From Tipula vernalis (Eukaryota; Arthropoda; Insecta; Diptera; Tipulidae): a DNA stretch of 64,000 nt. The position numbers and the translations under genes are program-made. Each line of letters begins with the position of its first letter. Position 1 is the stretch's first letter. The notes below the pieces were generated by a model that searched no databases, was not told the origin of the DNA, and worked only from the letters and a program-made list of their open reading frames with translations. The stretch lies in contig OY282560.1 in NCBI GenBank assembly GCA_958295665.1, positions 39,040,590 to 39,104,589 of the forward strand, in the 5' to 3' direction. Of the stretch, positions 36,070-48,299 are shown piece by piece.

Positions 36070-38915
36070 GCAAAACCTGTAAAAGTTACCCAAAAGTTTC
36101 CAGCCGAAAGTGAAAAGTCTATAATGCAGATTCTGTTATTGACATTCCAGCCGAAAATGAATCAGCCTCTAGAGTGTTATGTCTGGAGATGAATTGCATT
36201 GATTGATTTGCCAATAGCTTTCGCAGGAAAAAAATTCAGTTTAAGTTGTTCGTGGAAAATCTCGGGATTTTAAATTTTAGAAAATCGAATTTTCCGAAAT
36301 TTCCCACTGGAAACTTGAACTGAATTTTTTTCTTGCGATAGCTATTGGAAAATCACATTAATGCAATCCATCTCGAGACATAACACTCTAGAAGCTGATT
36401 TTATACAAATTTTCTAATAAATTTGGAAAATGGAAATTTCCAAAATTTCCCACGGGAAACTTGACCTGAATTTTTTTCCTGCGATAGCTATTGGCATAAC
36501 ACTCTAGAGGCTGATTTTATACAAATTTTCTAATAATTTTTAGAAAATCGAATTTTCCGAGATTTCCCACGGGAACATGAACAGAATTTTTTTTTCTGCG
36601 ATAGCCATTGGCAAATCACATCAGTGCAATCCATCTCCAGACCTAACACCCTAGAGGCGCATTTTATACAAATTTTCCAATAAATTTGGAAAATTGAATT
36701 TTCCGAGATTTCCCACGGGAAACTTGAACTGAATTTTTTTCTTGCGATAGCTATTGGGAAATCACATCAATGCAATCCATCTCCAGACATAACACTCTAG
36801 AAGCTGATTTTATACAAATTTTCTAATAAATTTGGAAAATCGAATTTTCCGAGATTTCCCACGGGAAACTTGACCTGAATTTTTTTCCTGCGATAGCTAT
36901 TGGCATAACACTGTAGAGGCTGATTTTATACAAATTTTCTAATAATTTTTAGAAAATCGAATTTTCCGAGATTTCCCACGGGAACATGAACAGAATTTTT
37001 TTTTCTGCGATAGCCATTGGCAAATCACATCAGTGCAATCCATCTCCAGACCTAACACCCTATAGGCTGATTTTATACAAATTTTCTAATAAATTTGGAA
37101 AATCGAATTTTTCGAGATTTCCCACTGGAAACTTGAACTGAATTTTTTTCCTGCGATAGCTATTGGAAAATCACATCAATGCAATCCATCTCCAGACATA
37201 ATACTCTAGAAGCTGATTTTATACAAATTTTCTAATAAAATTTGAAAATCGAATTGTCCGAGATTTCCCACGGGAAACTTGACCTGAATTTTTTTCCTGC
37301 GATAGCTATTGGCATAACACTCTAGAGGCTGATTTTATACAAATATTCTAATAATTTTTAGAAAATAGAATTTTCCGAGATTTCCCAAGCGCAACTTGAA
37401 CAGAATTTTTATCCTGCGATAGCTATTGGCAAATTACATCAATGCAATCCATCTCCAGACATAACACCCTAGAAGCTGATTTTATACAAATTTTCTAATA
37501 AATTTGGAAAATCGAATTTTCCGAGATTTCCCACGGGAAACTTGAACTGAATTTTTTTCCTGCGATAGCTATTGACAAATCACATTAATGCAATCTATCT
37601 TCAGACATAACACTCGCTGATTTTATACAAATTTTCTAATCATTTTTGGAAAATCGAATTTTCCGACATTTTTTACGGGAAACTTGAACTGAATTTTTTT
37701 CCTCCGATAGCTAGTGGCATAACACTTTAAAGGCTGATTTTATACAAATTTTCTAATAATTTTTGGAAAATCGAATTTTCCGAGATTTCCCACAGGAAAC
37801 ATGAACTGAATTTTTTTCCTGCGATAGCTATTGACAAATCACATCAATGCAATCCATCTCCAGACATAACACTCTAGAGGCTGATTTTATACAAATTTTC
37901 AAATAACTTTTGGAAAATCGAATTTTCCGAGATTTTCAACGGGAAACTTGAACTGCAATCCATCTCCAGACATAACACTCTAGAGGCTGATATAATACAA
38001 ATTTCCTAATAATTTTTGGAAAATCGAATTTTCCGAGATTTCCCACGGGAATTTGAACTGAAGTTTTTCCCGCGATAGCTATTGGCAAATCACATCAATG
38101 CAATCCATCTCCAGACGTAACACTCTAGAGGTTGATTTTATACAAATTTTCTAATAACTTTTGGAAAATCGAATTTTCCGAGATTTCCCACGGGAAACTT
38201 GAACTGCAATCCATCTTCAGACATAACACTCTAGAGGCTGATTTTATACAAATTTTCTAATAATTTTTAGAAAATCGAATTTTCCGAGATTTCCCACAGG
38301 AAACTTGAACTGAATTTTTTTCCTGCGATAGCTATTGACAAATCACATCAATGCAATCAATCTCCAGACATAACACTCTAGAGGTTGATTTTATACAAAT
38401 TTTCTAATAACTTTTGGAAAATCGAATTTTCCGAGATTTCCCACGGGAAACTTGAACTGCAATCCATCTTCAGACATAACACTCTAGAGGCTGATTTTAT
38501 ACAAATTTCCAAATGATTTTTGGAAAATCAAATTTTCCGAGATTTTCCACGGGAAACTTGAACAGAATTTTTTCGTTCGATAGCTATTGACAAATCACAT
38601 AAAAAGATTCAGCTTCAGATATACTTTCTAGAGGCTGATTTTATTCCAATTTTGTGAATTCTTCTGATTTTCCGATATTTTCTACGAACTGGTTGAGAAA
38701 AGTTTTACACGTAAAACTATTTATAAAATTTTTTATTTAAATCCATGTATCCTATTTACATTCGGCTGATAACTACTAAATTTTTTATTTTTGGCTGGAA
38801 TGTTAATATCATAATCTGCATTATCGACTTTTTACTTTCGGTTGGACTAATACAATCTGCATTATCGACTTTTCACTTTCGGCTGGCAACTTTCGGCTAA
38901 CTATAACTGTATCTG
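36070..38915. repeat. Array of about 147-bp units inside terminal inverted repeats
   Basis: Left end (about 36070-36145: TTCCAGCCGAAAGTGAAAAG, TATAATGCAGATT, GACATTCCAGCCGAAAATGA) is repeated in inverted form at about 38775-38915. One inverted unit (36146-36290) is followed by about 18 direct units. These contain TCGAATTTTCCGAGATTTCC, TTCCTGCGATAGCTATTGGC, CAATCCATCTCCAGACATAA and CTCTAGAGGCTGATTTTATA. Several units are shortened by clean internal losses of about 30-35 bp. Each unit has two dyads, GGAAAAT-CGA-ATTTTCC and TTTCCC-AC-GGGAAA. No coding capacity. Probably a non-autonomous DNA element that gained an internal satellite. Confidence 0.85.
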
Positions 38916-40361
38916 GAGCAATTCGTTAGTTTAGATGAAACAAGTTAACAACGAACAAGAACAATGAACAGGTTTCTTCCTTTTCACTTCTAGAATTTAA
39001 AAATGAAGTAATTTGTTGGCTCAAATTTCACCACACTACATATTAATACATTCAACAGAATGCATGCATTGCACCGTTTAGTGGTTGTAGCTTCCGTTCT
39101 CGCCGATTTAATGAGAAAAGAGATTCCCGAAAAGAGTTTCACCTTACTGGGCCAATATAGTTTTGATCCTCAATTCATTATTCATTGGTACCACAATATT
39201 AAGCTACATTATTTTTATTTTAAAATTTTGAGCAGCTTTAATCTATAATTAATTTAACTCTCCTTATTTTTGTCGTACAATATTTTATTGAAAATTTAAC
39301 TTGAAGACAAAATATTCAGATAAATATAAAAATTATTTTGAGCAAAAACGTTGACAAAAATTGAGCAACACCTGTTGAATTGGTAATTACTTGTATGATT
39401 AATTATTGAATTAGTTTAGTTCAAGATCGCAGTTCAAACTAGTCGAGTTTGTCGATAAAGACCAATGACTGAACCCACTCAATTTAATTCTGAGTCTTCA
39501 AGCTTAACCAAATCTTCAATTTTATCTGGACTAGTCATTAAATCGTCCAAATAGGAGTCCGTGATAGCAAAACTGTTTCTATTTGTTGCTGTAATAGGTT
39601 GTGTTTTTTGGTTTCGTCTTTAAGTAGGGTGATTCCAAAGGCTTGAAAATCTTCCTGCAGCATTGCGAACATATATCGATTTGAAATACCTTAGATTTTA
39701 TGATGAGTTGGTTCGCTAAGTGAAGGATCTATTTTCTATTATTCTAAACAACTATACCATATAAAAATGAATAAATTTGGATGATCATCATGAAACATGA
39801 CAAAACTAATATCTAAAGGATATCATTTCGCATCAATTTCCCGAATAAAATTTATCTAACCTTCATCTAAACAATTTGTTTATAGACTATTTGAGCTTTT
39901 CGTGATGAATAGACGTTCTAGAGGTGGCCTCAGTCAATCAGAAGCTACGGCCCAACAACAATGACTTTCTCGACGGCAAATGGGAGATTTTACATTGTTC
40001 ACCTTTTTCCAGTTATCCAATTTTTCGAAACCGGTTCAATCCGCGCAGTTATCATTGAACATAGCAACCATTATTCTATTAAGAAATCTTGCACCTTAGT
40101 AGAGTAGAATTGCAACTCCAAATGTCGTTCCTTTTGCAATTTTTGACGCATTTCGCCAGATAACTATATAGATCAAATTATTCAATTAATGCGGAAAATA
40201 CACTAATTTTATTACAGAAAAACATTTTTCTTCATTTTTCGTTTGTCGAAACCCATTTTACGTCTATCCAAACGAGGCTATATTATTTCAAACTCAGGTA
40301 GACCATAAAACTAATAGCAAATTATAGCCACTTATATCATATAAATTAACAAAATTCTTAC
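38916..40361. other. 5.9-kb SLO2 intron, right part, nothing recognised
   Basis: AT-rich, no gene or element recognised. The plus-strand frame at 39060-39248 has no domain. Confidence 0.4.
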
Positions 40362-40456
40362 CTTGTAAACACCAGACATAATAATGTTGCCGATAATATT
40401 GTCAATTGCTGAGATAATGCTGATTGTGATTTTTGCATAGCACGATGAAGATCATT
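40362..40456 (-). CDS. SLO2: SLO2 potassium channel, S4-S5 linker and S5 exon
   Basis: 31 codons plus two bases: NDLHRAMQKSQSALSQQLTI then LSATLLCLVFT. It covers the linker that couples S4 to the pore and most of transmembrane segment S5. The NDLHRA-QK-QSA-QQ-LIL---LLCLVFT pattern matches SLO2/KCNT. Acceptor AATTGCAG, donor GTAAGAATTTTG. It is joined to the S4 exon by a 66-bp intron and to the pore exon by a 5.9-kb intron. Confidence 0.94.
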
Positions 40457-40522
40457 CTGCAATTAAAAAACAAAATTTACATTTGTCCTCGACACAACAC
40501 AAATGGCATTAAATTTACTTAC

Positions 40523-40606
40523 AAACATATTTTCTAGGGACCGCTTCGCTAGCCAACAATTTAAAAATACAGGAATAAAAAGATGTCTTAGCGGTGGCCA
40601 TAATAT
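40523..40606 (-). CDS. SLO2: SLO2 potassium channel, S4 exon
   Basis: 28 codons in phase 0: [20 protein letters not shown] then KRSLENMF. It is the S4 region. Like other SLO2 proteins, and unlike Shaker or SLO1, it lacks the regular series of arginines every third residue, in keeping with weak intrinsic voltage sensing in the family. Acceptor ATTTCGATAG (short pyrimidine tract), donor GTAAGTAAAT. The flanking introns are only 64 and 66 bp. Confidence 0.93.
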
Positions 40607-40670
40607 CTATCGAAATAAATATGATTCGATTATAATGCTATAAGCACATCTCAAAATATTAATAACTTAC

Positions 40671-40745
40671 CGTCAATGGAAATGGTATTGTTGTAACTAA
40701 TTCTAATATAAAATGAAACGAAAGTATTTGTTGCCATATGTTACC
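40671..40745 (-). CDS. SLO2: SLO2 potassium channel, S3 exon
   Basis: 25 codons in phase 0: GNIWQQILSFHFILELVTTI then PFPLT. This is transmembrane segment S3 and the start of the S3-S4 loop, matching the GNIWEQ-L---FILE--TT-PF pattern of SLO2/KCNT. Acceptor CTGCTCGCAG, donor GTAAGTTATT. It is the most upstream SLO2 exon recognised; the exons for the N-terminus, S1 and S2 were not found up to 64000, so the preceding intron is at least 23 kb. Confidence 0.92.
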
Positions 40746-42084
40746 CTGCGAGCAGAAAGAAGAGAAAACCAAAAAACAAAATGTTAAAAAATTTATTGGT
40801 AAAAGCTTTGTTTTACGAATTTGCTTTAATAAACTTTAATTAATAAATACATAATTTATTTATGTATATTCGAAAAGCTTAGCACAACAAAAACGAAAGT
40901 TTAATCAAATGGAAGAACCCAACAAGAAAATCATTTAATTTTGATGTATTCTGTGTGTACACAAGTTCAGAGAACATACAATATACCCATATACAGAACG
41001 CATAAATACAACAAAAACAATCTGAATTTTTTTTTTTTTAGGATCTTCCATAATTTAGCAACGATAGCAGCTGGAGATAATAGATTTATTCTATGTTTAT
41101 TGTTTATGAACACAAAATATTGATCGATGTCTTGCCGATTTTGCAATTTGTCAGCATTTTCTTTTGTTTTGTTTCATTGTTTATAAACGGTATAATTTAT
41201 ATAAATTGACATTTAAGGGGTTGAACAAACTGTGGTTGTTTAAAAATGAATTTGTTATGATTTAATCGAAAAGATTTAGGGGAAACAGGTGTTTTCGTAA
41301 AATTTAAACGTAAATTAAAAGTCTTATGCAGATATTTAACAAGAACCTGAAACTAAAATGGATTTTTGCATTTTAAATACTTGTACTATGTTTAGCCTGA
41401 TTTCATTTCCAAATTCTAAAATTTCTTGTTCTAATTTTTGATTTAAATTTTAATCTTCTGACTTTCATATTGAAAGCGGCTATAATTTTTTCTCCTGCAC
41501 CAAACACCAATCAAAATTCAATTATTATGTTCATAAATTCTTATCTGTTGAACTAATTTTAAAGTACTAATTTCAAGAAAAAATCATCAACCTTTGCCCT
41601 TTCGAAATGAGAAAGCCCAATAATTTATAAGGTCCTTGCAAATTCAAGAAATCACACAAATTTTAAAAAATTACAGAACCTGAAAATATTAAAACATTTT
41701 AAGAATTAAAAGTTTTAAAGAATTTTGTTAACTTGTACAAATAGAATTGGAGAATTTGAAAAATTTGAGATACGAGTATTTAAAAATTTATATAACGTGT
41801 CAATACTTTTGACGAATTTTAAGGATTTGTAAAATTTGATATTATTGTTACAATTTTAATTATTTTAGGAATTTAACAAATTGAGAAATTATCTAAGCAA
41901 ATTTACCATAATTGGAATTTTAAAAAAAATGTTAAAAATTTGAAAATTTTTGAGGAAAGTGTAATCCTGAGCAGTAGAGGAGTTTAAATAGTTTACAAAA
42001 AAATAATTTACAGAAAATTAGACGGAGTTTATGATTATTTCTCTGCAAATTATGAGAAATTGAAATACTTGAAGAAACAACTCC
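40746..42084. other. Upstream SLO2 intron, AT-rich
   Basis: No gene recognised. From about 41380 the sequence becomes dominated by irregular AAATTT/GAATTT-type words of the kind described for 42850-43963. Confidence 0.4.
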
Positions 42085-42712
42085 ATTACGGCTGATTATT
42101 CGATCCCCGAAGACAGTGTGCAAAAGACCGATTGTTTCGTTTGCTGCGTGGCAAGTTGCGCCGTCCTGTTGAAACCAAATGTCGTGTGTGTCCTCCTCTT
42201 GAATTCTGGATAACAAAAACTCGTTTATCCTGGCTCGGTAACGCTCCTCCATTGACTGTAAGGGAGACTCCTTACTCATTTTCGAAAAAAATTTGCCCAA
42301 TGATGCCGCCGGTTCAAAATCCACACCAAACAGTCACTCGTTTTGGATGCATCGGCTTCTCCATGGTTACTTGTGGATTTTTTGAGCCCCAAATGCGACA
42401 ATTTTGCTTGTGGACATGGCCTCCGAGGTAAAAATGAGCTTAGTCGGAAAAGATAATTTTTCGGTAAAAATGCTCAATTTCTTCCAAGCGTTCCACAGCC
42501 CAACCAGCGAACCGAAAACAGCTCATGCACTAATTGAACTTTGTACTGCGAAAAATGTTCAATCCTTAGATCACGATGACGAGTTGATGTTGATGGATGC
42601 TCAGACAAATTCTGAGCAACAGCTGCAGGCATTTCATTTATACTGAATTGTTCACGTAAATTTCTTACAGTTTGGGTAGGACCCACCACTTTGAAAGTGA
42701 GTTTTCAATATT
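42085..42712 (-). pseudogene. Mariner-like transposase fragment
   Basis: Read on the minus strand from 42712: VGPTQTVRNLREQF, then NLSEHPSTSTRHRDL, a helix-turn-helix-side segment common to insect mariner-like transposases. After frameshifts come the first catalytic region, PQAKLSHLG-like, and EKPMHP-type context. Further on are DIWFQQDGATCHAANETIGL with the second catalytic Asp, and TVFGDRIISRNG. The sequence then becomes unrelated, so the region with the third catalytic residue is missing. No terminal inverted repeats. It is a dead, doubly truncated fragment. Confidence 0.82.
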
Positions 42713-42849
42713 TCCAAATTTTGTGCAAGCGTAAAGCGATATATTTAACACGTTGTCATAACACGAATGATTTAGGTGTTGCCACACTCGAAATAACCGG
42801 TAGTGGAAATTGCATACGCTAGATGGACCACCCGTTACCTATGTATATA

Positions 42850-43963
42850 AATAATTATTAAAGAAACTAGAAGAAATTTCTCCAGATAAAATTTGTTGAA
42901 TTTGTGGAAGGCGCCAAATTTTAAAAAATCGAAAAAGCTAAAAATATTAAAAAAATTTCAAAAATTTTGTCTATTCGAGAATTTCTAGAATTGGAATCAT
43001 TTAAAGAATTTTTAAAAAAAACTTGAAATTTGAAAAACTTGAGAATTAAAGAATTTGTTATATTCAAAGAATTTGATAAACTCAAAAGACGTTACTAACT
43101 GTACGCTTCGAAGGAATTGAAATAAATAAAAAAATGGAAAATTTCAATAGATCGGTAGATTTAAAAAGGTTGCAAATTTTTTAGAATTTGAAGTGATAAA
43201 CACTATATGTCTATCATTCATCAACAGTATTTATATCTTTGAAATTTTTCAAAGATGGACAAGAAAATATTTCAAGAATTCAAAGCATTTGGTGTGTATG
43301 GTGTTAACGAATATGTAAAATTTTCAGACATCCTAAAAATTGTAGAATTTTGAAGATTTGTGAAATTTGTAAAATGAAACTTTAGAGAATTTGAGAAATT
43401 TGAAAACATATCTCAGATTTCAGATCACTTTAAAAATTTTCGAGTTTTTCAATAATGATTTTAAAAGGACTTGTGAAATTAACTTACTATGAAGAAAATG
43501 CAGAAAGTGATGAATTTAAAATCGATATATAATAAGAATTTATAGAATTTAAAATATTTAATTTAATTGAAAGAATTTAAATTTACAAACCTGAACAATT
43601 TGACGAAGTTTTTAAAGACATTAGGCGAATTTTCCCTAAAAATTTGAAAATTAAACCATTTTGTAAAAATAAATGTTTCGAAAATTTTCCAATTTATTGT
43701 AGAATTTTTAAAATTAATAAAACTGGAATATGAAATTTTATAAATTCTAAGAATATTTACTATTTGAGAACTAAAGATTTGGAAATTTTAAAACATTAGA
43801 CAAATGTTGGTTTACTGTACAGAGAATATCTGAAATTCTGAAAATTACTGGACTAATTTAAATAACTTAGAACTTTGAAGATATTTAAGATTTTACAGAA
43901 AATTTTCAAAATTTATGGGAATTGAAAAATTTTTGGGGTTTAATAATTTTCAAAGGATTTTAA
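42850..43963. repeat. Degenerate GAATTT/AAATTTG word-rich sequence
   Basis: More than a kilobase in which short words such as GAATTTGAAAAATTTG, AGAATTTGAG and TTTAAAGAATTT recur irregularly without a fixed period. The same texture returns on the other side of the Helitron (48300-50290) and at 55640-56420. It may be very old satellite or a low-complexity expansion. No coding capacity. Confidence 0.5.
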
Positions 43964-46900
43964 TCTATATATGTATATAAAATACAAAAAAAATGTTTCT
44001 ACCTTCGTCCGTTATAGACTTTGTAATCATCCAACCGATGTGTCCCAAACCGGTTTTATTTGAAAGGCAATAATGTGAAGATGGTTCTAGACCACCATCG
44101 GTCCATTCATGAAGTCGATTTTCGACTTTTCCAATACAAACATTTTCAACCTCAAATGAATTTGTTACTCGCCAATGAATTAAAAACCTTAGTTGACGCA
44201 TAATCTGTCAACAAAAAAATCAATTATCTGTCATTCTCATAATAAATAAAAAATATTAGTTATCAAAAATGCCACCGAAAATAGCTGTAATTGGAAGAAA
44301 TACAGCAAATGCGAAACGAAAAAGAGCCGAAAGAGCAGCCGAAACGCCCGAACAATGTGAAGTGCGTTTGGAGTCACACTGACTGGGCTGAGAGATCAGC
44401 AGTCAAGAGCAACCGAAACACCCGAACAACGTGAAATGCGATTTTAGTCAAATAGGTTGAAAGAGCGGCAGTCAAGAGCAGTAGAAACACCCGAACAACA
44501 TTAAGCACGTCTAGAACAAGTTCGAACCAGAGCCACTACAACAAGAGCTGCTGAAACTCCTTAACAGCATGAAAACCGGCTTGAAGGTTATCAATTATGA
44601 GCGGCTCAAACGAGTCAAAGAATCGATTTTTTGTTGGCGGCATTCAATTATGACAAAGACTGCGACTACACTCATCATCCGAATGTTGTGATCGGGCCGA
44701 TGAGCACTCTTTGTTTGTACTGCCATACGCACTGAGCATGTGCTGTTCGAATGGTAAAGTCAAGTTGTCACCGCTTTGAGCCACCTGAACCACTTATAAG
44801 CTACGTTTCTGGCAATACAGCTTTGTCCAAACATTTATTGGAAAACATTCGGAAATACAATTCGAGCTTTTAAATGACTTCATTCGGAGCTACAAGCATT
44901 GTTAGGTTTGTTTGTTTTTTTGGTTTTTATATAAAAAACTACATCAAAAATAAAATATTTCTCCAGGTTTTACACCAACATTCAAAGTCCAAGGACAAGT
45001 TTACCACCAAATCGGTTCGCTTCTTCCACAACAGATCAAGACTCCAAGCTTTTGCAGATTTATTTCACAGAAGATGAAAAAGAAGAAGTTGACCAACGTT
45101 GCGCTGTTATCAAGGGAATACGACGTGTAATTATTTTAAATTTGCAACGTTTATTTCACCAGCATAATCATTTGGTTAAACTATTCAAAGTCGCCTTAGA
45201 TCAAATGCCTTCAGAGGATTATAAAGTCAATGAACGACGCTTTAATGTTCCAACGATAAACGAAGTGGCAGTCTACATGGTTGTAAGTGAATTCAATCGG
45301 CGAGTCATCATAATTCAAGGACGAAATACAAATTTGCAACGTGTCTCTGAAACACACCGATCGTATGATACTCTCCAATATCCAATACTGTTTTGCAAGG
45401 TGAAGATGGATACCATTTCAACGTCATGCAGATAAACTCTGTCACTGGTGCAGCAACAACAAAAAAGGTTTGTTATTTTACTTTGAAGTAAATATCGTCC
45501 AAAATACATAAATGAGTTTGTCTCTTTATATATAGGGAAATTATTATGCATATCGCATTATCATAAGAGCTCAACAATCCAATCACATTTTGAAATGCCG
45601 TAAACTATTTCATCAGTTCATTGTTGACGTGCACACCAAAATTGAAAGCGAGGGCTTCTGTACATTCGTTTGAACCAAAAGAAATTGCGTGTCGAAGATT
45701 ATATTCATTTGTGCGATGCAATTGCAAATGATGGAAACGCTGCCAACATTGGTCAAATGTGCATACTTACTGCTTCGTATACTGGAAGCCCAAGACATAT
45801 GCATGAGTATGCTCAAGATGCTTTGACGTATGTTCGAAGATACGGGCGACCAGATCTTTTCATCACATTTACGTGTAATTCAGCTTGGTCGGAAATCAAC
45901 GATTTGATATCGCCTGGTCAGTCATCGCATCACAGACTTGATCTGACAGCAAAAGTTTTCAAGCAAAAACTAATGAAACCCAGTGCATTGCTAGATATAT
46001 TCGATTAAATGGCAAAAACGGGGTTTACCGCACGCTCATATTCTAATTTGGCTGAAAGAAAAAATTGTTCTAACTCAAATCGATAGTGTTATATCTGCTG
46101 AACTACTGAATCAACAAAAAGATCCGAAACTTATTGACGTTGTCTTCAAGAACATGATTCACGGCCCATGCGGCGCATTGAATATGAGTTCGCCTTGCAC
46201 GAAAAGATATCCACGCGATTTGAGTGATGAAACTGAAACTGGTGAGGATGGATATCCGAAATACAGACGACCAAAGCCAGAATATGGACGATTCACCACC
46301 ACCATTAAAGTAAGAAACGTTGATATTGACATTGATAACAGATGGATTGTTCCATACAGTCCAATACTGTCAAAAACATTTCAAGCTCATATCAATGTGG
46401 AATACTGCAACTCCGTAAAATCCATTAAGTACATATGCAAATATGTTAACAAAGATAATGACATGACAGTGTTCGGGCTTTCAAATCGAATCGATGAAAT
46501 CACTCAATTTCAGATGGGTCGTTACATCAGCAGTAATGAAGCTGTCTGGCAAATTCTTAATTTCGGTATTCACGAACGATATCCAACTGTCCAACATCTT
46601 GTTGTTCATTTAGAAAATTGTCAACGTATTTGTTTTACAGAAAAAATGCCGAAGAACGAGCAGCACAGCCACAAAATACAACACTTATTTCTCTTTTTCA
46701 ATTGTGACAAGCTGATAATTTTGCGAAAACATTGCTGTATCATGCAATTCCAAAATATTACACTTGGAGCACAACAAGCAAAATCCTATGCTGGTGTTCG
46801 TTCATCTGATGCATTGGGTCGAGTATATACTGTACATCCAAATAACGCTGAATGTTAATATTTGAGAATGTTGCTTCAGACAGTCAAAGGTCCAACATTA

Positions 46901-48266
46901 TTCCAAGCTTTGAAAACGGTTAATGAAGAAATATGTGAAACGTACAGAGAAGCATGTTATCGACTCGGCTTACTTGAAAACGATCAGCATTGGGTTTCGA
47001 CATTGGCAGCAGCAGCTCTCACGTGCCTTCCGCCACAAATTCGCACGCTGTTTGCAATTATTTTAACGAATTGTGTGCCTTCTGATCCAAAAAATCTTTG
47101 GCAAAAGAATAAAGAAAGCATGAGTGACGATATATTAAGCCAAACACGTAGAACGAATCCGAATGTGGAAATCCAGTTTTCGGATGACATTTTTAATGAA
47201 GCACTCATACAACTTGAGGATAGATGTATTTCGATCAACAACAAAATTCTTTGCCAGCTTGGACTACCAGCACCGACACGTGATCGAAACAATGTTCATG
47301 ACAGAGATTTGGTACGTGAACGACAATTCTTGCTCAATTTGATACTCGCTGAAATTCATCAACACCAGCCGATGAACTAAATGCAAGTTTGAAAGCATCA
47401 TATCTTTGGAGACATGTAGAGAAACTTACATTGTCGACAAATATGCAGGTGTATTTACTTCATGATGCTGCTGCGCAAATATTCGTCAAACCGCTTATGG
47501 ATATGGGCGATGGAAAACTTCCGATTGATCCGACTACACGTGAAATATCTTTTCCAGCAAACTTTTACAAACAATTTGAAAAATCATGATTGGCTTTGCG
47601 AACGAGCAATTTTGGCTCCGAAGAATGATAATGTCAACAAAATAAACAATTAAATTTAATTGAAGCTACCTGGTGAAGTTGTCAAGTACAAATCGATTGA
47701 CACAGTTATAGATGAGGAACAAGGTGTTAACTATCCAATAGAGTTTCTTAAATCTTTGGAACCATCTGGAATGCCACCACACATATTAACTTTAAAAGTT
47801 GGTTCACCGTTGATGCTCATTTGCAACTTAGATCCACCGAAATTGTGCAACAGAACAAGACTTGCTGTTAAAAAACTATCGCCGAATTTAATCGAGCCAC
47901 AATCATCAGCGGCAAATGTAAAGGAGAAGATGTGCTGATACCACGAATTCCAATGATTTCAACCGATTTGCTCTTCGATTTCAAGCAATTACAGTTTCCA
48001 GTGCGTCCGGCTTCTGCCATAACCATCAACAAGGCTAAAGGCCAATCGCTAAATGTTGCTGATTTGAACTTAGAAAATTCCTGTTTTTCGCACGGCCAAT
48101 TATATGTTGCTTGCTCCAGAGTTGGAATGCCGAAAAATCTTTATGTTTACACACCTATCGAAAAAACTCAAAATATTGTTTATCACCATTATGATAAAAA
48201 AGTTAATAAACAAACAAAATGTATTTCTTTTTTTTTGCCTAGTAGCACATGTCGGGTATCCGCTAA
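43964..48266 (+). mobile_element. Helitron with both termini, defective
   Basis: Begins TCTATATATG (TC at 43964-43965, preceded by A). It ends CTAA at 48263-48266, followed by T, i.e. insertion between A and T, the Helitron rule. Just before the 3' end is a short hairpin-forming GTCGGGTATCCG. It contains Rep and helicase remnants in the correct order on the same strand. Length 4,303 bp, shorter than autonomous Helitrons because of an internal deletion. It sits within GAATTT-rich sequence on both sides. Confidence 0.87.
44269..48210 (+). pseudogene. Helitron Rep/Helicase, with internal deletion of helicase core
   Basis: Starts MPPKIAVIGRNTANAKRKRA, followed by stops and frameshifts. Near 44905-44966 an inserted T/A-rich stretch interrupts the frame. 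The Rep domain carries PHAHILIWLKEK (the H-x-H metal-binding motif, about 46039-46075) and KYICKYVNKD, with the two tyrosines of the Y2-type nickase spaced as in Helitrons. The helicase part is present from SMSDDILSQ to LILAEIHQHQP, then jumps to ASYLWRHVEKLTLSTNMQV. The segment that should carry the Walker A and B motifs is absent. The C-terminus has the late helicase motif, ITINKAKGQSLNVADL through LYVACSRVG. It is not capable of autonomous transposition. Confidence 0.88.
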
Positions 48267-48299
48267 TTATTAATATAAAAATTGGAAATAATATTTCGG

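Noticed and set aside
36090..38640. CRISPR-like direct repeats
   Set aside because: Units are adjacent tandem repeats without unique spacers in a eukaryotic intron; a satellite inside a transposon explains them.
43965..44201. 78-codon minus-strand frame at the Helitron 5' end
   Set aside because: Lies in the non-coding 5' leader of the Helitron.
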